The position numbers and the translations under genes are program-made. The notes below the pieces were generated by a model. The model did not search any database and was not told the origin of the DNA. It saw only the letters and a program-made list of their open reading frames with translations. Below are positions 21,672-30,254 of a DNA stretch of 64,000 bases, in pieces. The DNA comes from Rhabdothermincola sediminis (GTDB taxonomy: Bacteria; Actinomycetota; Acidimicrobiia; Acidimicrobiales; Acidimicrobilacustridaceae). How positions within the stretch are numbered: position 1 is the stretch's first letter; each line of letters opens with the position of its first letter. The stretch spans positions 20,890 to 84,889 of the forward strand of contig NZ_JACFSZ010000016.1 in NCBI RefSeq assembly GCF_014805525.1, read 5' to 3'.

Positions 21672-22790
21672 ATGAATGATTTCAGCGACGATCTCGCGTC
21701 CCTCCGCCGGCGGCTGGAGCAGGCGCACGGCTACCTGCGGATCGACGAGCTCGAGCGCGTCCGGCCCCAGCTGGAGACCGAGGCGTCCCGACCGGATCTC
21801 TGGGACGACCCCGAGACGGCCCGCAAGGTCACCAGCGAGCTCGCGGCCGTCACCGACGACCTCGATCTCTACGAAGGGCTGCGCCGGCAGCTGGACGACG
21901 CCGAGACGCTCTTCGAGCTGGGACGGGAGGAGGGGGACGACTCGGTCGAGCCCGAGATCGCCGCGGCGATCGCCGATCTGTCCAGCAGGTTGGACGAGCT
22001 CGAGCTACGGGCGCTGTTCACCGGTGAGTACGACGAGCGCGACGCGGTGTGCGAGGTCCATTCCGGCGCCGGAGGGACGGATTCGCAGGACTGGGCCGAG
22101 ATGCTGTTGCGCATGTACCTGCGGTGGGCCGAGAAGCGCGGCTTCACCGTCGAGCTCGATGAGGTGCAGGCCGGGCAGGAAGCGGGCATCACCTCGGCCA
22201 CGTTCATCGTGCACGGGCGCTATGCGTACGGACTCATGCGCTCGGAGCGCGGTGTGCACCGTCTGGTACGCATCTCGCCGTTCGATGCCAACGCACGGCG
22301 CCACACGGCGTTCGCCTCCGTGGCGGTGGTCCCGTTCATGGAGGAGGAAGACATCGAGATCGAGATCGACGACAAGGATCTCCGCATCGACACTTACCGT
22401 TCGTCGGGAGCTGGCGGTCAGCACGTGAACGTGACCGACTCGGCCGTGCGGATCACCCACCTGCCCACCGGCATCGTGACCTCGTGCCAGAACGAGCGCA
22501 GCCAGCACCAGAACAAGGAGCGAGCGATGCAGATCCTGAAGGCCAAGCTCGCCGATCTGCAGCGGGCTGAGCGGGAGGCGGAGCTGGCCGCGCTCTCGGG
22601 TGAGCAGAAGAAGGTCGAGTGGGGCAGCCAGATCCGCTCGTACGTGCTGCACCCGTACCAGCAGGTGAAGGATCTCCGGTCGGGCTTCGAGGTCGGCAAC
22701 GTGGAGGGGGTGCTCGACGGCGACCTCGACGGGCTCATGGAGGCCTACCTGCGCTGGGAGCGCTCCGCCGCCGAGCCGGCCGGCGAGTAG
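21672..22790 (+). CDS. prfB: Peptide chain release factor 2
   Basis: A 372-residue class I release factor that reads UGA and UAA stops. The tripeptide SPF (about 202-204, in VRISPFDANA) gives RF2 specificity and GAGGQHV near residue 247 carries the GGQ loop that triggers peptide release. Unlike most bacteria, the gene has no in-frame UGA or programmed frameshift near codon 25; the frame is continuous, as in other actinobacteria. ATG 21672 is preferred since AGGTGAG lies a few bases upstream; a GTG at 21663 is an in-frame alternative. Confidence 0.96.
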   Translation: MNDFSDDLASLRRRLEQAHGYLRIDELERVRPQLETEASRPDLWDDPETARKVTSELAAVTDDLDLYEGLRRQLDDAETLFELGREEGDDSVEPEIAAAIADLSSRLDELELRALFTGEYDERDAVCEVHSGAGGTDSQDWAEMLLRMYLRWAEKRGFTVELDEVQAGQEAGITSATFIVHGRYAYGLMRSERGVHRLVRISPFDANARRHTAFASVAVVPFMEEEDIEIEIDDKDLRIDTYRSSGAGGQHVNVTDSAVRITHLPTGIVTSCQNERSQHQNKERAMQILKAKLADLQRAEREAELAALSGEQKKVEWGSQIRSYVLHPYQQVKDLRSGFEVGNVEGVLDGDLDGLMEAYLRWERSAAEPAGE

Positions 22791-22792
22791 GG

Positions 22793-22812
22793 GCGGGGAG
22801 CCCCGACCCCGC
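22793..22812 (+). terminator. Weak hairpin after prfB
   Basis: GCGGGG and CCCCGC arms with an 8-base loop, starting 2 bases after the prfB stop. The 167-base gap to ftsE also holds TACGCT at 22881 and TAACGT at 22943-22948 (9 bases before the ftsE ATG), both candidate -10 boxes. Confidence 0.35.
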
Positions 22813-22957
22813 TCGGGCCCAGCTCCGGCCGGACGACCAGCCCAGATGGGGGCTGTCACCACCAGGGGTCCGGGCGCGTCTACGCTGGCGGGCCGGTGCT
22901 CGCCAGGGCGGAGGGTGCGCCAGTCCACTCCAGAGCCCGTTGTAACGTGATCGCAAC

Positions 22958-23635
22958 ATGATCAAACTCGAGCACGTCACCAAGACCTACAAGGGCAACG
23001 TCGTCGCGCTGCGCGATGCCACCCTCGAGATCCAGAAGGGGGAGTTCGTCTTCCTGGTGGGCGCGTCCGGCTCGGGCAAGTCGACCTTCATCCGCCTGCT
23101 CAACCGGGAGGAGATCCCCGAATCGGGTCGCATCTACGTGGCCGGCAAGGACATCGGCGACCTGTCGCAGTGGAAGGTCCCCTTCCTCCGCCGCAACATC
23201 GGCTGCGTCTTCCAGGACTTCAAGCTCCTGTCGAACAAGACCGTCTTCGAGAACGTGGCCTTCGCGCTGGAGGTGATCGGTCGCCCCCGCAACGTCATCC
23301 GCACACAGGTGCCGGCGATCCTCGAGCTGGTCGGGCTGGGCGACAAGGCGTCTCGGTTCCCCCACGAGTTGTCCGGCGGTGAGCAGCAACGGGTCTCGAT
23401 CGCCCGGGCGTTCGTCAACCGTCCCCTGGTCCTGTTGGCCGACGAGCCCACCGGCAACCTCGACCCGGCGACCTCGGTCGGCATCATGCGCTTGCTCGAT
23501 CGCATCAACAAGACCGGCACCACGGTGGTGATGGCCACCCATGACCGAGGCATCGTCGACACGATGCGCCGACGGGTCATCGAGCTCGACCGAGGTTCGA
23601 TCGTCCGCGACCAGGTGCGCGGCGTCTACGAGTAG
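22958..23635 (+). CDS. ftsE: Cell division ATP-binding protein FtsE
   Basis: A 225-residue ABC ATPase. Walker A GASGSGKS (35-42), Q-loop CVFQDFKLL, signature LSGGEQQR (about 138-145), Walker [10 protein letters not shown] and the switch histidine in MATHDRG are all present. FtsE works with FtsX at the division site to switch on peptidoglycan hydrolases outside the membrane rather than to transport. ftsX follows 6 bases later and an M23 peptidase 10 bases after that, so the three form one operon. Confidence 0.96.
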   Translation: MIKLEHVTKTYKGNVVALRDATLEIQKGEFVFLVGASGSGKSTFIRLLNREEIPESGRIYVAGKDIGDLSQWKVPFLRRNIGCVFQDFKLLSNKTVFENVAFALEVIGRPRNVIRTQVPAILELVGLGDKASRFPHELSGGEQQRVSIARAFVNRPLVLLADEPTGNLDPATSVGIMRLLDRINKTGTTVVMATHDRGIVDTMRRRVIELDRGSIVRDQVRGVYE

Positions 23636-23641
23636 GGACCC

Positions 23642-24535
23642 ATGGCCATCAAGCTCGATTACGTCGTCCGCGAGACGGGCAGCAACCTCGCCCGGAACAT
23701 CACGATCACCATCGCCTCGATCCTGACCGTGATGGTCTCGCTGTTCCTGGTCGGGTTCTCCCTCATGGTCAGCCAGGGTGTCCGCAACGCCACCGAGCGC
23801 TGGCAGGAGGGTGTCGAGTTCGTGGTGTTCATGCACGCCGACGCGACACCGGAGCAGATCGCATCCGTGCAGGCCGATCTCGAAGGCAGCCCCGAGGTGC
23901 AGAAGGTGTCCTTCGTCGACAAGAACGCGGCCTACGACGAGTTCAAGCGGCTGTTCTCCGATTCCCCCGAGCTGGTCGACAGCGTCACCCCGGAGATCCT
24001 GCCGTCGTCGTTCCGGGTCGAGCCGGTCACGAAGGACGCCGACGTGGTGCAGGCCCTGGGCAACCAGTTCCAGCAGCGGCCGGGCGTACTCAAGGTGGTG
24101 TTCGCGAGCGACACCATCCGGCTCATCCAGCAGCTCTCGAGTCGCCTGACGATCGGCATGGCGATCGTGGCGTTCATCCTGCTCGGGGCCGCGCTCCTGC
24201 TCATCCTCAACACCATCCGCATGGCGATGTTCGCTCGACGGCGCGAGATCGAGGTGCAGAAGCTCGTGGGGGCCACCAACTGGTTCATCAGGGTCCCGTT
24301 CATGGTCGAGGGTCTCGTTCAGGGGGTCGCCGGTGCCGCCATGGCCATCATCATGCTCGTGGTCTTCAGGCCCTTCTTCGAGAGCTGGCTGCCCGAGGAC
24401 CAGTTCCCGCTGTTCAGCGCGCTGACGACGAGCAACGTCGAGGCGTTCTGGATCTACGTGATCATCGGGGTGGTCGGTTGCCTCATCGGTACCATCGGCG
24501 CCGGTGTCGCGGTCACCCGTTTCCTCGACGTCTGA
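23642..24535 (+). CDS. ftsX: Cell division permease-like protein FtsX
   Basis: A 297-residue membrane partner of FtsE. One N-terminal span (about 18-42), a large extracytoplasmic domain (to about 165), then three spans in the FtsX/MacB arrangement with the MFARRREIEVQKLVGATNWFI coupling region (read in two parts, ending at about 220). The extracytoplasmic domain is the part that binds and activates a cell-wall hydrolase or its activator. The downstream M23 peptidase is the obvious candidate partner. Confidence 0.95.
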   Translation: MAIKLDYVVRETGSNLARNITITIASILTVMVSLFLVGFSLMVSQGVRNATERWQEGVEFVVFMHADATPEQIASVQADLEGSPEVQKVSFVDKNAAYDEFKRLFSDSPELVDSVTPEILPSSFRVEPVTKDADVVQALGNQFQQRPGVLKVVFASDTIRLIQQLSSRLTIGMAIVAFILLGAALLLILNTIRMAMFARRREIEVQKLVGATNWFIRVPFMVEGLVQGVAGAAMAIIMLVVFRPFFESWLPEDQFPLFSALTTSNVEAFWIYVIIGVVGCLIGTIGAGVAVTRFLDV

Positions 24536-24545
24536 GGCGAACGTC

Positions 24546-25748
24546 GTGCGAGGCGCCCGTCCGGTCGTCGCCGTCCTGCTCCTGGCAGCGTTGGTGGCCA
24601 ACGACGTCGGGGCGGTGCACGCGCAGGACCAGTCGCAGGTGCACGGCGAATACGAAGAGGTGCTCGCGGAGGAGGCCCGGGCCCGCAACGACTACGAGGC
24701 CGCGGTGCTCCGGCAGTTCGCTCTCGCCGAGCAGGTCCGGGCCCTCGACGCGGACATCGCCTCGATGCAGTCCGGGTTGCAGACGGCTCAGGAGGCACTG
24801 GCCGCAGCCGAGGTCCGCGCTCTTCAGACCCGAGCCAGGCTGGAGGACACCGAGCGCCGGTTGGCGGAGGAGAAGCGCCGTTTTCAGGCCCAGGCCGTGG
24901 CCGCGTACATCGACGGCGGTTCCGCACCCTACGCCAGTCTGTCGGCGGCGTTGAGGAGCGAGGAGGGCCTCGATGCGCTCGCCAAGAGCCAGGTCTACGC
25001 CTCGGCGGTCGTCATCGATCGCAAGCAGCTCGTGGAGCGGTTCACGAGCCTGCGTGAGGAGGTCGACCGTCTGAGCGATGAAGCCGAACAGCGTCGCCTC
25101 GAGGCGAAGGCGGCGCGCGACGACGTGGCCGACCGGGTCGCTCAGCTCGAGCGACAGCGCCAGGAGCGTGTCCACGCGCAAGCCCAGGCCGAGGCAGCCG
25201 CGGCGGAGGCTCAGCGACTCTCCGGTGAGCTGGAGCTCAAGCGGCGGATGTACGAGCTGCGGTACGCCGAGCTGGCGACCCAGTCGGACTCGATCCGCGA
25301 CGTGCTGGCTCGCCGCCAGCAGGACCAGATCCCTGCGCTCAGCACCTACGGCATCTTCCTCAACCCGGTGAAGGGCGGCCGGGTGGTCTCCGGCTACGGC
25401 ATGCGGACGCACCCGGTGCTCGGGGTGGAACGGATGCACGCCGGCCTCGACATCGACGGCGGGCAAGGCGAGCCGATCCGGGCATCCGCTGACGGCGTGG
25501 TGCTGCTGGCGGAGGAGCGTGGTGGCTACGGACTGACGGTGGTGATCGACCACGGCAACCAGCTCGCCACCCTGTACGGGCACATGAGTGCCCTCGGGGT
25601 GAAGGCGGGCGACGCGGTGGCCCGCGGTGACGTCATCGGCGCGGTCGGCAGCACCGGTCTCTCGACCGGCCCGCACTGCCACTGGGAGGTGCGGGTGCTC
25701 GGCGTCCCCGTCGACGGGACGCCGTACCTGTCGAGGTCACCGGACTGA
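24546..25748 (+). CDS. Secreted M23 (LytM) peptidase with coiled-coil, EnvC-like, encoded with FtsEX
   Basis: A 400-residue exported protein. Residues 1-27 form a signal peptide (cleavage near VHA|QDQ). Residues about 30-260 are rich in E, A, Q and R with heptad spacing, a long coiled coil. The C-terminal LytM domain keeps the zinc ligands H298 and D302 (HAGLDI) and the H377-x-H379 pair (GPHCHWE), so unlike Escherichia coli EnvC it should be catalytically active. Start GTG 24546 follows the ftsX stop by 10 bases. The coiled coil plus position make it the likely hydrolase activated by FtsEX during septal splitting. In many actinobacteria smpB occupies this slot. Confidence 0.88.
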   Translation: MRGARPVVAVLLLAALVANDVGAVHAQDQSQVHGEYEEVLAEEARARNDYEAAVLRQFALAEQVRALDADIASMQSGLQTAQEALAAAEVRALQTRARLEDTERRLAEEKRRFQAQAVAAYIDGGSAPYASLSAALRSEEGLDALAKSQVYASAVVIDRKQLVERFTSLREEVDRLSDEAEQRRLEAKAARDDVADRVAQLERQRQERVHAQAQAEAAAAEAQRLSGELELKRRMYELRYAELATQSDSIRDVLARRQQDQIPALSTYGIFLNPVKGGRVVSGYGMRTHPVLGVERMHAGLDIDGGQGEPIRASADGVVLLAEERGGYGLTVVIDHGNQLATLYGHMSALGVKAGDAVARGDVIGAVGSTGLSTGPHCHWEVRVLGVPVDGTPYLSRSPD

Positions 25749-25800
25749 CGTCGCCGGCGGTCGGCCTGCCGGGTAGGCCGGGTTCGTGCGAGCATCGGGC

Positions 25801-26685
25801 ATGGACTTCGCCCAGATCCTCTACGACGTCGACGGGCCGGTGGCCACCATCACCATGAACCGGCCGGAACGGCTGAACGCCTTCACGATCACGATGCAGC
25901 GGGAGATGGTGGCCGCACTGGACCTCGCCGACGCGGACGACGACGTGCGAGCCGTGATCGTGACGGGTGCGGGGAAGGGGTTCTGTGCCGGCGCGGATCT
26001 CGGCGGGGGTGGCGAGACGTTCAACGCCGAGGCGGTGGTGGAGGCGACAGGAGGCGGCTCCCCCACGCCAGAGGGCAATCCTTACCCCCGGGACTTCGGC
26101 GGGCTGCTCACCCTGCGGATCTTCCGGATGATCAAGCCGGTCATCGCGGCCATCAACGGGGCGGCGGTAGGCATCGGGGCGACCATGACACTGCCCATGG
26201 ACGTCCGTCTGGCGGCGGACGACGCCAAGCTCGGCTTCGTCTTCGCCGGGCGAGGCATCGTCCCGGAAGCCGCGTCGAGCTGGTTCCTGCCCCGGGTCGT
26301 GGGTATCAGCCAGGCCCTGGAGTGGACCATGACCGCGCGGGTGTTCCCCGCTGAGGAGGGGTTGCGGGGCGGCCTGATCCGTAGCCTGCACCCGAAGGAT
26401 GATCTGCTGCCCGCGGCCCGCGCGCTGGCCGAGGAGATCGCCACCAACGCGGCGCCGGTCTCGGTCGCGCTGACCCGGCAGATGCTGTGGCGGATGTTGG
26501 GGGCGGACCATCCGATGGTGGCCCACCGAGTCGACTCCCGGGGCGTCTACTCGACGGGCCGCTCGGTCGACGCCCGTGAGGGGGTCATGGCATTCCTGGA
26601 GAAGCGGCCTGCTTCCTGGGCGATGCGTCCTTCGACCGACATGCCAGAGTGGTACCCGTGGTGGCACGAGCCCGAGTACGAGTGA
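25801..26685 (+). CDS. Enoyl-CoA hydratase/isomerase (crotonase) family protein
   Basis: A 294-residue crotonase-fold enzyme. The CoA-binding/oxyanion region GKGFCAGADLGG and the second oxyanion segment INGAAVGIGATM are clear, and VPEAASSWFLPR carries the acidic residue corresponding to one catalytic glutamate. The insert between them (residues 66-100) is longer than in short-chain hydratases. It could act in fatty acid breakdown or a side branch; the acyl group is unknown. ATG 25801 is used; a GTG at 25786 is in frame. A hairpin at 25762-25780 separates it from the M23 gene. Confidence 0.88.
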   Translation: MDFAQILYDVDGPVATITMNRPERLNAFTITMQREMVAALDLADADDDVRAVIVTGAGKGFCAGADLGGGGETFNAEAVVEATGGGSPTPEGNPYPRDFGGLLTLRIFRMIKPVIAAINGAAVGIGATMTLPMDVRLAADDAKLGFVFAGRGIVPEAASSWFLPRVVGISQALEWTMTARVFPAEEGLRGGLIRSLHPKDDLLPAARALAEEIATNAAPVSVALTRQMLWRMLGADHPMVAHRVDSRGVYSTGRSVDAREGVMAFLEKRPASWAMRPSTDMPEWYPWWHEPEYE

Positions 26686-26689
26686 CGCC

Positions 26690-27526
26690 GTGAACCGCGA
26701 GGGGCCGACCGAGCCCTCCCTGCTCCCCGCCCTCCGGCCGCCGCAACGACTCCCCGAGGTGGGCGAGGCCGTCGAGCGGGCGAGCCGGGTCGTGCTCGGG
26801 GCGGTGCTCCTCGTCGGTGACGGTGTGGCCGCGGCGCTCCGGAGCGCGACCGCCGAGCAGGAGGGGGCGGCGCCCCCGCACGGCCCGTCGGCCTGGGTCG
26901 CTGCCCGACGGGTCGCGGTGGGACTCGCGTTCGAGACGCAGCGCCGCGTCGCCCGGGTGGCCGACACCTCGGCGAAGGTGGTGCTGCCCACCCTCGGGTG
27001 GCTCCTCGGATCGCCGATCGCCGAGCCTGCCGTGCGGCGGGTCGCCGATCGGCTCGATCGTGCCTACCAGGCGGGCCTGCTCGAGGAGCAGGCGGCTCGG
27101 GAGCTGGCGGGGCGAACGGGCGAGGCCACGGTGGAGATGGCGGTCCCGTTCATGTTGAGCGAGGTCGACCTCGAGCCGATCGTCGACCAGGTGCTGAGCG
27201 AGCTGGATCTGCCCGCTCTGGTGCAGCGGGTCATGGCGGAGCTGGACCTGGACCCGATCGTGAAGCGGGTGCTCGCCGATCTCGACCTGCCCGCCCTGGT
27301 CAACGAGGTGGTCGGCGAGCTGCAGCTGTCGAGCGTGGTGCTCGAGGCGACCGGGGGCATCACCGAGGACGTCGTCGAGCAGGTCCGTGCGCGAACCGCC
27401 TCGGCCGATGCCGTGGTGGAGCGGGTGGTGGCGAAGGTGCTCCGCAGGAGGGTCGGTGCGCCCTCGATGGCCGCATTCGACGATCACGAGCCGCCCGGAG
27501 ACGCGGGTGGAGCATCCCCGCGATGA
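26690..27526 (+). CDS. Uncharacterised protein with a 13-residue LDLPALV-type repeat
   Basis: A 278-residue protein I cannot assign. Residues 27-50 contain a moderately hydrophobic helix. From about 159 to 221 there are five tandem copies of a 13-residue unit, roughly LDLxxLVxxVLxE, for example LDLPALVQRVMAE and LDLDPIVKRVLAD. The units should form short amphipathic helices with a regular hydrophobic stripe. The tail is acidic and proline/glycine-rich. It starts 4 bases after the crotonase stop and its own stop overlaps the RDD gene (ATGA), so it probably works with the RDD membrane protein. Membrane-surface binding through the repeat is only a guess. Confidence 0.65.
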   Translation: MNREGPTEPSLLPALRPPQRLPEVGEAVERASRVVLGAVLLVGDGVAAALRSATAEQEGAAPPHGPSAWVAARRVAVGLAFETQRRVARVADTSAKVVLPTLGWLLGSPIAEPAVRRVADRLDRAYQAGLLEEQAARELAGRTGEATVEMAVPFMLSEVDLEPIVDQVLSELDLPALVQRVMAELDLDPIVKRVLADLDLPALVNEVVGELQLSSVVLEATGGITEDVVEQVRARTASADAVVERVVAKVLRRRVGAPSMAAFDDHEPPGDAGGASPR

Positions 27527-28065
27527 GCGACCTGGTGTCTGACCGGCTCGGACCGGGAACGGATCTCGACTCCCTGCAGGGTCAGCGAGCGGGGTTCGTC
27601 ACCCGGGCGGCCGCGTTCGTCATCGACTTCCTGGTGGTCGTGGCCGGCTATCCCGCGATCATGTGGGGCATCGGCGTGCTCATCGGGTTGGTGCGCTTCG
27701 AGCAGCCGCAGTATCCCGAGCTGCCGGATGGGCTCGAGTTGTCGATCTCCGCCGCTTGGACGTGGTGCTACTTCGCCGGGTCCTGGTACGCCGTGGGTCG
27801 CACGGTCGGCCAGGCGGTGATGGGGGTCAGGGTGGTGGGACGGGGCAGGTTCCGGGTGGGGCTCGTCCGTTCGCTCCTGCGCACCTGGGTGATGTTCCTC
27901 ACCCTGTTCGTGGTCGGACCGGTGTGGCTCCTGCTCAGCACGAGCCGCCTCGCGATCCACGATCGTGTGGCGCGCACGCAGGTGATCTACGAGCGGTCAC
28001 GGAAGCGGTCCGACCTCCGGGTGGGGCTCGGTCCCGGCGGAACGGCGGGGCCTCAGCCGAAGTAG
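27523..28065 (+). CDS. RDD family membrane protein
   Basis: A 180-residue protein with three predicted spans (about 31-53, 74-92, 118-140). GFVTRAAAFVIDFLV carries the Arg...Asp signature of the RDD family, and VGQAVMGVRVVG is the second conserved element. RDD proteins are small polytopic membrane proteins, some of them linked to ion transport. Coupled by ATGA overlap to the repeat protein upstream. Its last 13 bases overlap the end of the convergent peroxiredoxin-like gene. Confidence 0.88.
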   Translation: MSDLVSDRLGPGTDLDSLQGQRAGFVTRAAAFVIDFLVVVAGYPAIMWGIGVLIGLVRFEQPQYPELPDGLELSISAAWTWCYFAGSWYAVGRTVGQAVMGVRVVGRGRFRVGLVRSLLRTWVMFLTLFVVGPVWLLLSTSRLAIHDRVARTQVIYERSRKRSDLRVGLGPGGTAGPQPK

Positions 28066-28634
28066 TCGGGCTCGTTGCCCGGCTTCCATTTGATGTTGCA
28101 GCCCAGGCTGGGGTGCTGATCTTCCGGTACGGGTCGGCCGCTCAGCACCGCTTCCACGGCCGCCTCGAGGTCGGCGCCGGTCACCGGACGTTCGTTGCCT
28201 GGCCGGCTGCCGTCGAACTGGCCGCGGTAGACCAGTCGCCGATCGCCATCGAACAGGAAGAAGTCCGGTGTGCACGCAGCCCGGTACGCCTTGGCCACGG
28301 ATTGGTCCTCGTCGAACAGGTACGGGAAGTCCCAACCGGCCTGCCGGGCGAAGGTCACCATCTGCTCGGGAGCATCGGCGGGGTAGGCGTGCACGTCGTT
28401 GCTGTTGATCCCCACCACCGCGACACCGCGGGCGATCCAGCGGCGGGTCAGCAGTCCCAGCTGCTTCGCGATGTGCTTGACGTACGGGCAGTGGTTGCTG
28501 AGGAAGATGACCAGCAGGGCCGGTGCCCCGCCGAGCTGGTCGAGCGAGACCCGCCCGCCTCCGACGGGATCCGGCAGGTCGAAAGTCGGTGCTTGGGTGC
28601 CGAGTGGCAGCATGGTCGAGTTGACCGAGACCAT
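28053..28634 (-). CDS. Thioredoxin-fold peroxiredoxin-like protein (PRX_like1 type)
   Basis: A 193-residue protein of the AhpC/TSA-related group. FDLPDPVGGGRVSL begins the fold, the candidate peroxidatic cysteine is C49 in FLSNHCPYVKH, and further cysteines occur in RAACTPDFFLF and in SLGCNIKWK near the C terminus. The NHCPYVK motif is typical of the PRX_like1 subgroup, often annotated simply as thioredoxin family protein. The start ATG at 28634 has TAGAGT 7 bases upstream, sharing two bases with the -10 box of the divergent Rieske gene. Confidence 0.85.
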   Translation of the reverse strand: MVSVNSTMLPLGTQAPTFDLPDPVGGGRVSLDQLGGAPALLVIFLSNHCPYVKHIAKQLGLLTRRWIARGVAVVGINSNDVHAYPADAPEQMVTFARQAGWDFPYLFDEDQSVAKAYRAACTPDFFLFDGDRRLVYRGQFDGSRPGNERPVTGADLEAAVEAVLSGRPVPEDQHPSLGCNIKWKPGNEPDYFG

Positions 28635-28658
28635 GCACCCCACTCTACGGTGCAGCCC
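28635..28658. promoter_or_regulatory. 24-bp divergent promoter with two overlapping -10 boxes
   Basis: The whole gap between two divergent start codons is 24 bases. Plus strand: TACGGT at 28646-28651, then 7 bases, then ATG. Minus strand: TAGAGT reading from 28647 to 28642, then 7 bases, then ATG. The two boxes share the TA at 28646-28647 and the layout is symmetric. Neither gene has room for a leader or Shine-Dalgarno sequence. Confidence 0.6.
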
Positions 28659-29036
28659 ATGGGGTGGACGCCGGTGGCCCGCTCCGAGACCGTCGAGCCG
28701 GGGGCGGTGGTCGAGATCACCCTGGACGGCCGCGAGGTGGTCCTGTGGCGAGGGCGCTCGGGGGTGATCTGCGTGATGGATGCCCGTTGCCCCCATCAGT
28801 GGTCGCCGCTCGGGGCCGAGGGCCGGGTCGACGGGGACGAGCTGGTGTGCACGGCACACTTCTGGCGTTTCGATCGGGAGGGCTGCGGCACCAAGGTCAC
28901 GGTCCTCGGTCGTCGCGATCCCAAGGCGGATATCAGGGTCCACCCCAGCCGGGAGCGCGACGGGGTGGTGGAGGTGCTGCTGGGCACCGCTCAGCTCGAG
29001 GGTCCACCGCAGGCGGAGGGCGGCGTGGCACGTTGA
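28659..29036 (+). CDS. Rieske [2Fe-2S] domain protein
   Basis: A 125-residue single-domain Rieske protein. The cluster ligands are C44 and H46 in RCPHQW and C64 and H67 in CTAHFWRF, spaced as in ferredoxin components of Rieske oxygenases. No membrane span is visible, so it is a soluble electron carrier or a small regulator. It shares a promoter region with a thiol peroxidase-like gene, suggesting an oxidative context. The AI-2E-type gene follows 4 bases after its stop. Its redox partner is unknown. Confidence 0.88.
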   Translation: MGWTPVARSETVEPGAVVEITLDGREVVLWRGRSGVICVMDARCPHQWSPLGAEGRVDGDELVCTAHFWRFDREGCGTKVTVLGRRDPKADIRVHPSRERDGVVEVLLGTAQLEGPPQAEGGVAR

Positions 29037-29040
29037 GGTG

Positions 29041-30228
29041 GTGTCCGACCTCGTGGACCAGCCGCCGAGCGCCGAGGGGCGGGAGCCATCGGACCCGGCC
29101 CCGGCACCCGAACGGATGCCGCCGTGGGTGCCCCGGGCCATCGCCTTGTTCATGGTGGGCATCGGCAGCCTCTTGGTCGTCGAATGGCTCCTCGACCGAC
29201 TCCAGAGGCTGCTCCTCGACCTGCTGGTAGCCCTGTTCGTGTCGTTCGCCCTGGAGCCCGCGGTCAACTGGTTGCAGCACCGTGGCTGGCGCCGCGGGTG
29301 GGCCACCGGCGTCTCCTTCCTGGGGTTGTTGGTCTTCCTGGCCGTGTTCCTCTTCGCCATCGGGGCGGTGGTCGTCGATCAGGTCTCGCAGTTCATCGAC
29401 CAGACTGACGAGTACGCCCAGAACGTGGCCGACTTCGTCAACGACCACTTCGGGGCGAACATCTCCGTGGACCAGCTGCGCGATGAGCTGACCCGCGAGG
29501 ACGGGCCGGTCCGTGGGTTCGCGACCCGGCTGGCAGGGAACGCGCTCGGTATCGGGATGAGCGCGCTGGCCGCGCTGTTCCGGCTGCTCACGATCGGACT
29601 GTTCACCTTCTACCTGGTGGCCGACGGGCCCAAGTTCCGGCGCTCCGTGTGCTCGTTCCTGCCACCGGCTCGCCAACAGCGCGTCCTGGAGACCTGGGAG
29701 ATCGCCATCGACAAGACCGGCGGCTACCTCTACTCACGGGCCCTGCTGGCCGGGTTGTCCACCCTCTTCCACTGGGTCGCGTTCGAGCTGACCGGGGTGA
29801 ACTACGCCCTGGCGCTGGCGCTGTTCGTCGGGATCATCTCCCAGTTCGTGCCCACGATCGGGACCTATATCGCCGGTGCGGTGCCGGTGATGGTGGCGTT
29901 GGCAGCCGATCCCGTCCAGGCGTTGTGGGTGCTCGGCATCGTGGTCGTGTACCAGCAGGTCGAGAACTACGTCTTCGCCCCCCGGATCACGTCCCGGACC
30001 ATGCAGTTGCACCCCGCGGTGGCGTTCGGGACGGTGATCGCCGGGGCCGCGCTCTTCGGGGGTGTCGGGGCGCTGCTGGCCCTCCCGGCGGCGGCGGTGC
30101 TGCAAGCCCTGGGTAGCGCCTACATCGCCCGGCACGAGGTGATCGAGAGCAGGATGACGGCCGAACCGCGCCCCAAACGGTCCCGCGCCCGGTTCACTAG
30201 GGGGAGGCCGCGCGAAGATGGGCGCTGA
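29041..30228 (+). CDS. AI-2E family transporter
   Basis: A 395-residue membrane protein with about seven to eight spans. The central conserved block VGIISQFVPTIGTYIAGA and the QQVENYVFAPRI segment are diagnostic of the AI-2E/UPF0118 family. Members export autoinducer-2 in some bacteria and act as Na+/H+ antiporters in others, so substrate is uncertain. The N-terminal 35 residues and the basic C-terminal tail are cytoplasmic. GTG codons at 29038 and 29041 are both possible starts. It is probably co-transcribed with the Rieske gene. Confidence 0.88.
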   Translation: MSDLVDQPPSAEGREPSDPAPAPERMPPWVPRAIALFMVGIGSLLVVEWLLDRLQRLLLDLLVALFVSFALEPAVNWLQHRGWRRGWATGVSFLGLLVFLAVFLFAIGAVVVDQVSQFIDQTDEYAQNVADFVNDHFGANISVDQLRDELTREDGPVRGFATRLAGNALGIGMSALAALFRLLTIGLFTFYLVADGPKFRRSVCSFLPPARQQRVLETWEIAIDKTGGYLYSRALLAGLSTLFHWVAFELTGVNYALALALFVGIISQFVPTIGTYIAGAVPVMVALAADPVQALWVLGIVVVYQQVENYVFAPRITSRTMQLHPAVAFGTVIAGAALFGGVGALLALPAAAVLQALGSAYIARHEVIESRMTAEPRPKRSRARFTRGRPREDGR

Positions 30229-30254
30229 GCGGACGCACGAGGAGCGACGTCGAC

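Noticed and set aside
21672..21760. Programmed frameshift in prfB
   Set aside because: The frame is continuous and no early in-frame UGA occurs.
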